From: Desmodesmus armatus | Taxonomy: Eukaryota > Chlorophyta > Chlorophyceae > Sphaeropleales > Scenedesmaceae | Assembly (NCBI GenBank): GCA_007449985.2 | Contig: VIIQ02000857.1 | Location: forward strand, 46,001-110,000 | DNA: 64,000 nucleotides | Direction: 5' to 3' | Part shown: piece after piece, positions 21,955-31,907 of the stretch | Numbering within the stretch: position 1 is the first letter of the stretch | Layout of the letters: every line of letters begins with the position of its first letter | Position numbers and translations under genes: made by a program | The notes under the pieces: generated by a model | Database searches by the model: none | The model's input: only the letters and a program-made list of their open reading frames with translations | Told to the model about the DNA's origin: nothing

Positions 21955-24900
21955 ATGGACCCAGAAGGTGAGCTAATCTGTTATCGAGGCTTGGCCCTGC
22001 AACACGGCAACTATGTCTTCTAGTGCTCACTGCTGTGTTGTCTTCCTGGCAGGGGATGCGGTCTTCTGGTGGCAGGGCAGACAGACAGCAGTAACCAGGG
22101 ACCACAACGGGCTGCTTTTGGAGCAGCTGACGCAGCAGAACAGCTGCCTGTCTTGTTGCACAGGCCCCGCAGCTGTCAAGTACGGTGAGCACTTGGCCCA
22201 ACAGCCTTGCATGCATGGCTCCTGCGATATGGGGCAGCCAGCACACCATGCCAACTGTGCAACAGCGCAGCCAACCTGCCGGACCAACAGCATCAAGTTT
22301 GATACAGTTACTGTTCCCACCAGTAGCAGCCGTGAACATACACAGCACTGTTAGTGGTCTGAGAAGCTGACTGTCGCAGCTGAGCAAATGTTCACAACTC
22401 TCCGCCCTCGCAGTGCCCTACTCGGAGATTCTATGCTGCCGCTACCTGCCCATCCGGCGCTACTGCACGGGCCTGTCATCCTGCCAGCGCAAGGTGAGCC
22501 ACAGCTGACCTGGTGGTGGTGGTGGTGGTGCTGACACTGTAAGCATAACTTGGCTACATCGTTGCTATGCAGAAGCAGGTCAGACTGACCTATTCCTTAC
22601 CAAGGTAGTATCCACTATCCGACCCCTGCCTTCAACTGCTGCTGTGTGGTGACTTGTTGCAGCAGCGGCACTACATGGAGTTGCAGGTGGTGTCCCGGCA
22701 CCCAGCGCGGCCGTGGCTGTGGGGCATCAAGCGGCTGGAGCTGGCAGCTGAACAGCCGGAGCTTGTGAAGGCCTGGGTGCACAGCACACGACAGAGGCTC
22801 AGGGCCCTGCCGTACAGGTAGGCTGCTATCTTACTACTTAAACCTGATGTTTGACATGCATGGGTCAGCAGTAAAAAAGCATGAGTATGGGTCTTTGGCC
22901 CCCGCGGGAAGTAGTTGGTCTTGAAGGAGGTTTGAGAAGTGGCAGAAGAAATGGGAAAAACGGCCCAGCCCTCGTAGTCGGCACTCGCAGCGGCATTCAC
23001 ATGTACACACTTCTCATATGTAAATATGAGGGGGCATGTATCACAGCCAGCCCACTTTTACTCGCTAAACCCTGATACGCGCACAACCTGGCAGCCAGCA
23101 ACAAGCAACCCATCATCACTCGCTGACTCTTGATATGCGCGCACACTGGCACAGCAAGTAACAAGCAGCAGGGGTGCTGGGCTGCACACATGCGCACAGC
23201 GACAGTGTGCCGGCCTGTGCTGAAGAAGAAGCGACTACATGGGTTGTAAAGCGCAGCAAGATTCCTTTGCAAGGCTTACAAGGACAGGAACAGTCACAAC
23301 AGAAAGGAGAAAACCACCCTGTGCTGCTGCATCGCTGCAGGCCTCAGCGGCTGCTGGTGTTTGTCAACCCGTATGGCGGCAAGCGCCAGGCGCGGCGCAT
23401 CTGGTCCAAGCTGGCCGAGCCGATCCTGACGTCGGCAGGGGTGTCGTGCGACCTAGTGGAGACACAGCACATGGTGGGTGCGGTGTGCATGTGTGGTGTG
23501 CATGTGTCAGCATAGATCATACATGGGTAGCTAGCACATAGTGAACTCGCGAGTCGCATGCACGCAAGCCACTCAGGTACGGCATGTGCATGTGTGTAGT
23601 GTGCGTTGGAATAGTCACTTGCTCAGGATATGCTACAGGGAGCCTTTGGAGGCCCGAACAAGGATGGGAACGTACATAGGGGTCGACACTGCAGCCGCTG
23701 GCTGGGGAAACGGCGCCGCAGCAGGAATCAGAACATGGCAGGTCGATGGCTGTTGGCAGTCATCAAGCAGCGGAGTAGCGCAGTGGAAGCGTGATGGGCT
23801 CATAAGCATCTGAGAAACCATAGGTCACAGGATCGAAACCTGTCTCCGCTAGTACATAGGCTGCTAAAGGCCCAATATAGTATGACAGGGGGTGTGCAGC
23901 AGGCTGTGCTGTCAATGCACATGGTTGCATGGCCCTACTGCTGCCCTGTTTTGTGCATATGAGCAGATCCACATGGAGGGGCTCACAATATTCGGGGCCT
24001 GACTGATAACTTTGGCTTTGGCACCGTGCTCTGACCAAATGGCTCTGATTGTTTTGTGGTGCTGCCCTGGTGTGACATATCACCACGTCAACATGACATG
24101 CTGTGTAGGACTGCATGCTGACTGGCTGTCATCCGACTCAGTTGTCTCAACGTGTCAAAAACCTCGCTGTCTCGCCTTGCAGGGTCATGCTGAGGAGTGG
24201 GTGCGTGGGCTGAGCCTTGATCAGCTGCAGGAGCTGGATGGCATTGTGGCAGTGGGCGGCGACGGCCTGTTTGCTGAGCTGCTGACGGCTGTGGTGCAGC
24301 ACAAGCACCTGGCGGCAGCACTGCAGCTGAGGCTGGGACACATACCAGCAGGCTCCACTGACGCAGTCGCCTGCACGTGAGTGCTGCGCTGAAACTGATG
24401 GGGCTGGGCTATGCTGGGCTGGGTGGGGTGGGGCGGGGCGGGGCTGCTGCAGGGCTGCAAAAAAACCCCAGTTGGGTGCTGTGCAAGGCCGCCTGGAATG
24501 GCGGGAAGGAAAAATCAGCCTTGGCATAACAGACAGGCATTCAGGGCTGCGTCAGCATGTGAGTTTTACCTTGGCATAATGCCATCCAGCGCGGTGCCTT
24601 TTCACGTGTGTTTGTGATGGTGTGCTCTGCTTGCACGTGTTGCTGTACAGGCTGCATGGCACCCGCGATGCAGTGACAGCAGCCCTGCACATCGCGCTAG
24701 GTGACTGCACTGCGCTCGACGTCGGCCGAATGGAGACCCTGCCGCCCACCAGCCCCGCGCAGCAGCCTGCAGCAGCTGGCATGACTCAGCAGGCCGCAGC
24801 AGCAGCCGGCCAGGCGCATGCAGGGAGCGACAGCACAGCAGTCGGGCCAACGCAGGCTAACGCTGCAGCAGGGATGTGGGATGCAGGGCTATCTGTGGGC

Positions 24901-27337
24901 TCGCACTCGGAGCTGCTTTTGAGTAAGGGAGGTGTGCTGACCTCCTCCAGTGGTGCAGCAGCTGTGCAGGATGCCGCCGGCAGTGCTGAGGCTATCGTGG
25001 GCAGGACCGTGCAGGACAGCAGGCAGCAGCGGCAGCAGCAGCGGCGGCTGCAGAAGGAGCAGCGGAAGAGGAGCAGGCAGCAGCAACAGCAGCAGCAGGA
25101 GCATGTGTCGTTGCATGTGCCGCTGCTGCGGCACTTTGTGTGTGTGGCAAACTACGGCTTTTTGGGTGATGTCATGGAGTCGAGTGAGAGGCTGCGATGG
25201 TGTGGGCCTGTCAGGTAAGGGGGCTTGACAATATCAGGGGTGCCGACAAGTAGTGGCTGAGCACAAGTCGAGGAGAGGTCTCAAAGCATTGGCAGCCCTT
25301 ATGTCATGTGCCACAGCAGCAAGAGCGCACGTGACCACCGGTATTTTGTGTGAAGCACGCTGCATGCAGTTGATGGGTTTTGCATGTGGAAAATTGTGGG
25401 CTGCGATGGTGTGGGCCTGTCAGGTAAGAGGCTTTGGGATGTGATAGTGAGCGCTTGTTTTTGTCAGGACGAGGGAGAGGTCTCCAAGCATTGGCGATCC
25501 TTGTGTCATGCGCACAGCAGCAAGAGCCCACGTCACTGCCAGCGTTGTTTCAAAAAGCACGCTGCACGCAGTTGATGGGTGGTAGTTTTGGAAAACTATT
25601 ACGTGCAGTGCTCTGCCAGCCAGTCTGCTAGCAGCTGTTTCTGCCAGGCCTGATCAGAGCTGCTAGCACCCAAGCGCGGTGTTGTTTTTTGTGTGTGGCT
25701 CGTTGCAGGTATGACATTGCTGGAGCGCTGCGCTTCCTGCTGCTGCGGCAGTACAAGGCCACCGTGTGGTACAAGCCAGCACCAATGCATGCCAGCGAAC
25801 CCAACCCTGCAGCAGCTGCTCCCCCTCAGCAGAAGGTGTTCAAAGCAGCCAGGGCAGCAAGCACAAGCGGCGGCACAAGCAGCAGCAGCGGCCGGCCGCG
25901 AGTGACGCTGTGGTGTCACCCGCGGTGGTGCTGCCGCTGCCGCACCATAGGTGGCCCGCGCTGCATGCGCGGCTGTCCATACCAGGCCTGCGGTTACCCT
26001 GGATGCAGCAGCAGCAGCAGCAGCCTCAGCAGCAGGAAGACCCAGAGCAGCAGCAGCAGCAGAGTGCCGGCGGCTGCTGCGAGCATGGCATTGCCAGCCA
26101 CCTTTTGAGTGACGGCAGCCAGTGCAGCAGCGCCAGCCACAGCAGGCGCAGCAGCATGGATTGCACTTCTGGGCCGCTGAACACAGTGACAGAGGGCGTG
26201 GTGGTGGGCGATGCATGCGCTGCTGCTGCTGCAGGTGCTGCTGCTGCTGCTGCTGCTGCTGTGCCTTCTGGCGCCTTGGGTGATGCTGTGGCCTGTGCCG
26301 CGCCGCAGACATGTGTGGCTGTGGCGCCGGCCAAGCCTGCAGGCAGCAGCCCGTTCGTAGCTGCTACAACTGCATCAGCTCAGGCCGGCACACCAGACTC
26401 CACCAGCAAGCAGCAGCAGCAGCACAAGAGCGTGAGTTTCCTGCCGCAGCTGACAGCGGCGGTGCATGCCAGTGCTGCTAGCTTCAGCAGCAGGGGCAGC
26501 GGCAGCGGCGGCGGCGGAGGTGGGGGTGCTGCTGGGTGGGGGCTGGGTGCGCTTGTGCCTAGCAGAGCTAGCAGCGTCACTAGCCAGTCCAGTACCAGCA
26601 GGTGCCACAGCAGGTGCAGCAGGTGCAGTGCAGTGGCGTTGCAGCGCAGCCACAGCCGACAGACCTTTGCGGCCCTGGCTGGGGCAGCAGTACCAGCGTC
26701 GCCACCAACAGCAGCAGGGGAGCAGGGGCAGGCAGCTGCATGTGCAGCGGCAGCGGCTCCTGCTTCGAGCAGCAGCAGCAGCGGCGGCGGCAGCATGCAC
26801 CACTCCAGCAGTAGCCGCAGCCTGGGTGGCAGGGGAGTGAAAGCTGTTGCTGATGGCACTGTTCAGGTGACGTCGCTCCCTGCTGCTGCCGCTGCTGCTG
26901 GCAGCAGCAGCGCCACCGCCGCGGCAGCGTCCACCACTGCTGCTGCTGCTGATGGTCCCCCAGGCCCTGGGTGGGTAAAGGTCGAGGGCGAGTACGCCAG
27001 CATCATGTGCGTGGTCACCAGCTGCATCAGTGACAAGTCGCGGCAGGGGCTCATGCCTGAGGCACACTTGGCCGACGGCCGCCTTGCCCTGGTGATGGTG
27101 GAGGGCTGTAGTAGGCTACAGTACCTCCGTTTCCTCATCCAGCTGGCTTCTAAGGGTATAGTGCCAGGTAGTTTGCCGTTTGTGAAGGTTGAGTATGCCA
27201 CGGAGGTGCAGGTGGAGGCTCAGGGGCGGCACAGCAGCTGGAATGTGGACGGGGAGCTGCTGCGGCACGGCCGTGTGAATGTGGGCATACATGCGGGGCT
27301 TGTGGATGTGTTTGCGAGGGGTGTGGAGCTGATGTGA
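21955..27337 (+). CDS. Ceramide-kinase-like lipid kinase (DAGK catalytic domain)
   Basis: Exons 21955-21967, 22053-22184, 22414-22493, 22663-22817, 23341-23473, 24183-24376, 24651-25214 and a last coding stretch from 25709 to 27337. The first seven fit in phase. Early part: VPYSEILCCRY and RHPARPWLWGIKRLE (PH-like region of ceramide kinases). The catalytic core starts with RLLVFVNPYGGKRQARRIW and has the ATP-loop VGGDG (residues 195-199), AGSTDA and ANYGFLGDVME. The C-terminus matches the family: EYASIM, AHLADGRLALVMVEGCSR, YLRFLI, SSWNVDGEL, HAGLVDVFARGVEL. The expected reaction is ceramide to ceramide-1-phosphate; plant ACD5 limits cell death this way. Low-complexity Ala/Gln/Ser inserts separate the blocks. 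The frame must change between about 25780 and 26040, so an unrecognised intron or an indel lies there. The start at 21955 is the first plausible Met; earlier exons are possible. Confidence 0.85.
23769..23851 (+). tRNA. Initiator tRNA-Met (CAT), probably with a small intron
   Basis: A full cloverleaf of 83 bases. Acceptor stem AGCGGAG/CTCCGCT pairs perfectly. The D-arm is GCGC-AGTGGAA-GCGT. The anticodon CAT is at 23801-23803. The T-arm is ACAGG-ATCGAAA-CCTGT, and its A-rich loop is the hallmark of eukaryotic initiator tRNA. The A box (TAGCGCAGTGG) and B box (GGATCGAAACC) are intact. A mature initiator is 72 bases, so about 11 extra bases sit just 3' of the anticodon (about 23805-23815), the canonical tRNA-intron position. 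After removal the anticodon stem has four pairs and a G-A mismatch. The gene lies in the intron between exons 5 and 6 of the ceramide-kinase-like gene, on the same strand, and is transcribed independently by Pol III. Confidence 0.88.
25190..25607 (+). repeat. Tandem duplication of exon 7 end plus intron start (two copies, period 209)
   Basis: GGCTGCGATGGTGTGGGCCT and the GTCAGGTAAG donor occur at the true exon 7 end (donor after 25214) and again with a donor after 25423. The following intron sequence is also duplicated, with about 80% identity by eye: AGAGGTCTC-AAGCATTGGC, GTCATG, CAGCAGCAAGAGC, GCACGCTGCA and GTTGATGGGT. The intron therefore carries two near-identical 5' splice sites. Confidence 0.85.
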
Positions 27338-29565
27338 GGGCGGCGCGAGTGGGGATGGTGTGAGGCGTTCCCCGCGGCGGCGTGTGCGGGAGCCTTGTAG
27401 CAGCAGGTGGTGCAAGTGGGGGTGTCGCTTCCTGCACAGAAGCTGGCTGCTGGTGCGCCGTTGTGTGACGGACGACAGCTGGCAGCCACACATGCGAGCC
27501 TCGTCATGGGGTGTGTGTTTGCTGGGGCGGTGAGCTCATCATCAAGTAGGTAGTTACGGCTGTGGAGTACCATTGGCGGCGTTCAGAGGGTTGTGCATGT
27601 CTAGACTACCACATCCCCCAGCTGATCAGATCTGCACATGCGGGGATGGCGTGTGCTCTTTGAGTGGATGTGTGCAGGAAGTGTGTGAGGGAGGGGTATT
27701 TCAGCACGGGATTGTGCTGCAGTGCTGGTCTACGGCAGGAGCCAGGGGGTCGTGTGTGTAGGCCTGCAGGCAAGATAGCACAGTGTCGATGCCTGTGTGG
27801 TGCAAACACCGCTGCTCGATCGTCTGGCTAGCTGTTGTTGAGGTTGATTTGCTTTGGGATTGCCAATCGCAATCTAAGCCCTACAGGTGCTTTTGCAGTG
27901 AGGGCATTGCATGCGCTGAAGCCAAGCGCGTGAGCAGTGATGAGCTGAGTCCGTTGATTGGGCTTGGCCTGTACGTCTCATCAAGCCCCATAATCGTTTT
28001 TTGTTGGTATGCAAGACTGTGGGGTGTCAGCAACTACTGTATGGTATATGCACTACGCGCGGACTGTGGGGGGACTTGTGTGCACAGGTGTATATAGTGA
28101 GAAGCCTTGGCAAAACCATGTGGCACAGGAGTGTTGCTGGTTTGTGCCTCGGCTTTGTTGCACCCTCTTTTGCCCGGTAGGAATGTTGGACGTGTGGGTT
28201 GATTGCAGTTCGGTGAAGGGCAGCTGACTCAGCTTGTCAGACAAGCCCGCCTGCAGGTGCCCTCTTATAGATCCTGTCATGGGTGCATGCTGTGTTAGAG
28301 TTGCACATTGAGCTGTGACATGGTGGATGTGAGTGTTTTGATGCTGCTATGGGTTGCTATACAGTTGCCAGGGCCTGTGTGAGGTGTCAGGCCAGGCCTG
28401 TGTGCTTTTGAGGGTGCCCCCCGCCCCCAGCAGTCCATTGTGGCAGACGATCCGCCTGCACATGCATGAGCTGCAGTTGCAGGTGCTGTACACTGCTTAT
28501 ATGCAGCCAGGCAGCCACTGTTGCTTGGCACCATTTTGTGGTGCTGCTACTTTTTGGGACTGTTGCGTTGCAGCCAAGGTAGAGCGACGGCTGTGTGGCT
28601 GAGACAGCCGTTTAGCCTGCCTGTGCTGGTTGATTGCGGCCGTGTCACATACCATATGGCGAATGTTCCGTACGTCACCTATGGGTTGTACTTTGCGGAA
28701 GGCATGTTCCATTCACCTGGCCTGCACTGATGATGACTGCTGTGGGCCCAACTAGGGTTTGACCAGGGTTGTGTAAAGTGGGTTCAAGCAGGGTTCTACC
28801 TTGTTGGTGGGAAGCTCCCCATGTGTTTCGGTTGATGCAACCATTTGGGGGCTCTGCCGTGCGTGTACTTTGAGAATGTATTCCTATTCGACCAGCTGCC
28901 ACCGCTTGGGCGTGTGCGTTTATGTCAGGACCACCATGTTTGTGTTTCAGGCGCATTAGAGGTGGCCAAGGCCCTGGCAGCCTGCTGTTGTACACCTGCT
29001 GTGGCTGTTGTGCTTTTCTGTGATGGCTTTGTTCCCTGTATCATTCCAAGATTGATCAGATGCAGATCGGCAGCGATTGACCATGTCCAAGGTTTGGCTG
29101 CAGCTCCTTGTGCTTGGCTGGTATAGGTCTCCAAGTGGCAGGATGATGTTGTGGTTGAGCAAAGTAATATTTCCCGTGCCTGTGAACATTTTCAGAAAGG
29201 AGGAAACAAGGGCACTTGCCGCGTGCTGCGTCCCCCCCGACCCAACCACACACACACCAGCCTCAATCACATCTCAGGTTGCATTCTGCAAAACATTGCG
29301 CTGAGGCAAATGGCCATGCTTCTGCAGGGAATGGGGGTCCATCCCCACCCCTTGGAAGGGGTCAATCAAGTGGTGGTTGACTAATTTGGACAATTGGCAC
29401 CAAGCCCTCAATTTTCACATCCAGACACTGAAGTGATAACAATACTGCCTCGTGGCACACCCGCAACACCATCAAGCCGTCCGTCTCCATCGCCACAAAT
29501 TTCAAGATCAGCTTGCTGTCCCTCCGAGCTGTGTGCAGTCTGTAGCGTGCACATACACCTTGTCG
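27338..29565. other. Intergenic region, about 2.2 kb
   Basis: It contains the 3' UTR of the ceramide-kinase-like gene and the upstream region of the DUF4286 gene. No frame here has recognisable motifs or consistent splice sites. The long minus-strand frame at 29362-30006 is antisense to the DUF4286 gene and is not called. Confidence 0.45.
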
Positions 29566-29940
29566 ATGGCTGACGTCAAGGTCATTCAGCCTCATGATCC
29601 AACCATAGACAGGCGCGTCATCTATGAGTGCAACTTCTCTGTTGATGTGGATGTGTTTCACGAGTTTGCTGCTTACCTGCGCCAGCACATGCGGGAGATT
29701 CTCAGCCTCGAAGACGGCAAGCTGTTTGACAGGGCTACACTCTGTGTAGCAGAGAACGAGGGGCAGCATGACGAGAACAAGCAGCACCTGTGTGCCAGGT
29801 ACAGGGCCCGCTCCCGCTTCAGGCTGCAGGAATACTTTGACAAGGCAGGAGACAGGCTGCGAAAGGACATGCTGGCGCGTTGGGATGGCAAGTTTGACGT
29901 CCAACGTCGTATTCTGGCTGTTGACTGCATCATGGAGTGA
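29566..29940 (+). CDS. DUF4286-family small protein (intronless)
   Basis: A single uninterrupted frame of 124 aa starting at ATG 29566 (MADVKVIQPHDP). It matches the DUF4286 pattern throughout: a first beta strand VIYECNFSVDVDVFHEFAAY, then LRQHMREIL, the FDRATLC strand, LCARYRARSRFRLQEYF with its charged helix, and a terminal DMLARWDGKFDVQRRILAVD. The family is a ferredoxin-like fold of about 100 residues, common in bacteria, function unknown. The frame extends upstream to an ATG at 29452, but the extra 38 residues do not fit the family, so I start at 29566. It is the only intronless gene in the window, and its sequence lacks the CAG-rich linkers seen in neighbours. Both traits would fit a past bacterial origin, although compact algal genes also exist. 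A TGTAA about 390 bases downstream may end the transcript. Confidence 0.82.
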   Translation: MADVKVIQPHDPTIDRRVIYECNFSVDVDVFHEFAAYLRQHMREILSLEDGKLFDRATLCVAENEGQHDENKQHLCARYRARSRFRLQEYFDKAGDRLRKDMLARWDGKFDVQRRILAVDCIME

Positions 29941-31907
29941 CGGCCTGCGGGCGTCCGTCAAGCAGCAGCCAACAGCAGCAGCAGCAGCAGCAGCAGCATG
30001 AAGCACGCAGTTGCAGTGTCAACACCGTGCATGTATTTCAAGACACTCAAATGGTTACTTTCTGGCACGATTGACTGTACTTTGGGCTAGGAGAGATAAG
30101 CAGGGTTGTTTTTGTCAGACATGGTGTTTTCTGACAGGGGGCTGCGGGCAACACCAGTGGCCCGTATATCATATCAAGCAGCAGCAGTTGTGCATGATTG
30201 CATTTTGGCGCAGTGCATTTTGTTGCGGCCTTTTGTGATGCCGTGCGCTGCACCCTCCACACGGCTTGTTGGGTACCCACGTGTCCCCTTGTCCTGGTTG
30301 CTGCCCTGTCAGTGCTGGGAGTTGTGTAAGTGGTGGCCTAGGAATCCTGACTGAGGATGGATTGCCCCAGGCTGGTCATGCAAGTGCTGAAAACACCAAG
30401 CTGCCGCGACGCACACAGCCAGGTGCCATGCACCCCGGGTGGGCTGTTGTCATTGTGGCGAGTCGTCAAGTGTGGTGAGCTGTTAAGTGTGGGTTGGGCA
30501 CTTTCTGGCAACGCATGTTTGGGTGAACGGTGTGTGGGGTACAGCACAGACTAAGCCGGCACTAGTTCGGGAGCAGCAGTGGAGAGCCCTCCTTGTGTTG
30601 AGCCACATTTTGCCAGCCTTGGGGGCCCAGCAGCCAGGGGCTCAGCAGCTGCAGGTCGGATGCGTCCAGTTCTCTTGTCCTACCTGCTTGCACCACCAGT
30701 TTAGTGGTGCAGGACGCAGGGGTACGTACAGGTCGTTTTAGTCAGGCCTGCATGTATTTAGCAGCTGCCCCTGTATCTTATTGCAGTAGAGAAGAAAGGT
30801 GCTTTCAGCATGCTTGGACGGGCCTATCCTTTGTCACTTGGACCATCCTTTGGGGGGAATGGCCAGGGGGTGTGGTGTGACTCAGAGTTGCCTGGCAGCT
30901 GAGCATTGCTGTGGGAGTTTTTCTGGTGTTGCAGTTTTACTGTTTCCTAGCAGGAGTCGGCTGCGTAGCACATGACTTGTGCATGTGTGTTGAAGGAAAG
31001 GCTGGCAGCCGTGATTGTAGGCACAGTGGCGCAGTGTCTGTGCAGTGGTGTATCTGGACAAGGTGTGCACGAGGGACAGGGTTGCCACCCATTGGTGCCT
31101 GCATACTGGAGACAGCAGCCATTGAGGTCCTGACCTCCTTCTGCTTCTGCATGCATACGGCAGCGTGAGAGCCTTCGGCCCTTGTCAGGCTTGCGGCCTT
31201 GGTTGTACATTAGATAGAAGTCTGTGTGCTAGTACACAATCAGTTTTGTGCAGTGTAATAAGTGTGGAAATTTGTGTACAACCATTGGCACAATCTGCAA
31301 GGAAGTTGGGGTTGAAGGACCCCCAACTTGGCAAGGTGGTGATAGCTCAAGGTGGCCCGCAGCAGGAACAAGGTACTTGCCTGTGCCCCTGTCAGCATCA
31401 CAGATAGATCAATTGCCGTGTCAGGGATGCATGGGCCCATCAATGAGCTGTCCAGTTTCAAGCCCTGCTGCAGGTCATGACCCATGTCCAAAAACCAAGC
31501 ACGAAGCAATGCCCACGACAGCAGGTTTTCCAATAATCCAACAGCAGTGTTCAGGACAAGGAGGCTTGTACTGCTTGGGTGCCGCATTAGCTCACAATTC
31601 GGATGTTCGGATCAGCCATCGCCAAGTTAGCCAGCAGACAGCTTGAGTTTTCTCGATGCTATGTCGCACTCGTAAGTCTCAAACGTTGTTAGCTTGTAAG
31701 CAGGGCCTACCTCGACATTGAAAGCACTGCGGCCACTGCTCACAGCGGGGCAAGCGGCGTGCGAGCACAGGGATAAGGACTGGTCATGACACGGATTTGA
31801 TTGGATTGTGTAGATTCTGTTGTGCATTTGCTCCTTGGCAGCCCAGCGTGTAAGCCAGTCAGGAGACAGGGCACCTCCTGAGTTCAAGGGGCAGCATCAG
31901 CAGCAGC
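29941..31907. other. Intergenic region, about 2 kb
   Basis: This starts with a short CAG/GCA run (29974-29998) just after the DUF4286 stop and ends in the promoter of the TBCCD1 gene. Between them I see only short frames on both strands without motif or splice support. Confidence 0.45.

Noticed and set aside
29362..30006. 214-codon minus-strand open frame
   Set aside because: It overlaps the DUF4286 gene in antisense; the plus strand matches a known family along its length.
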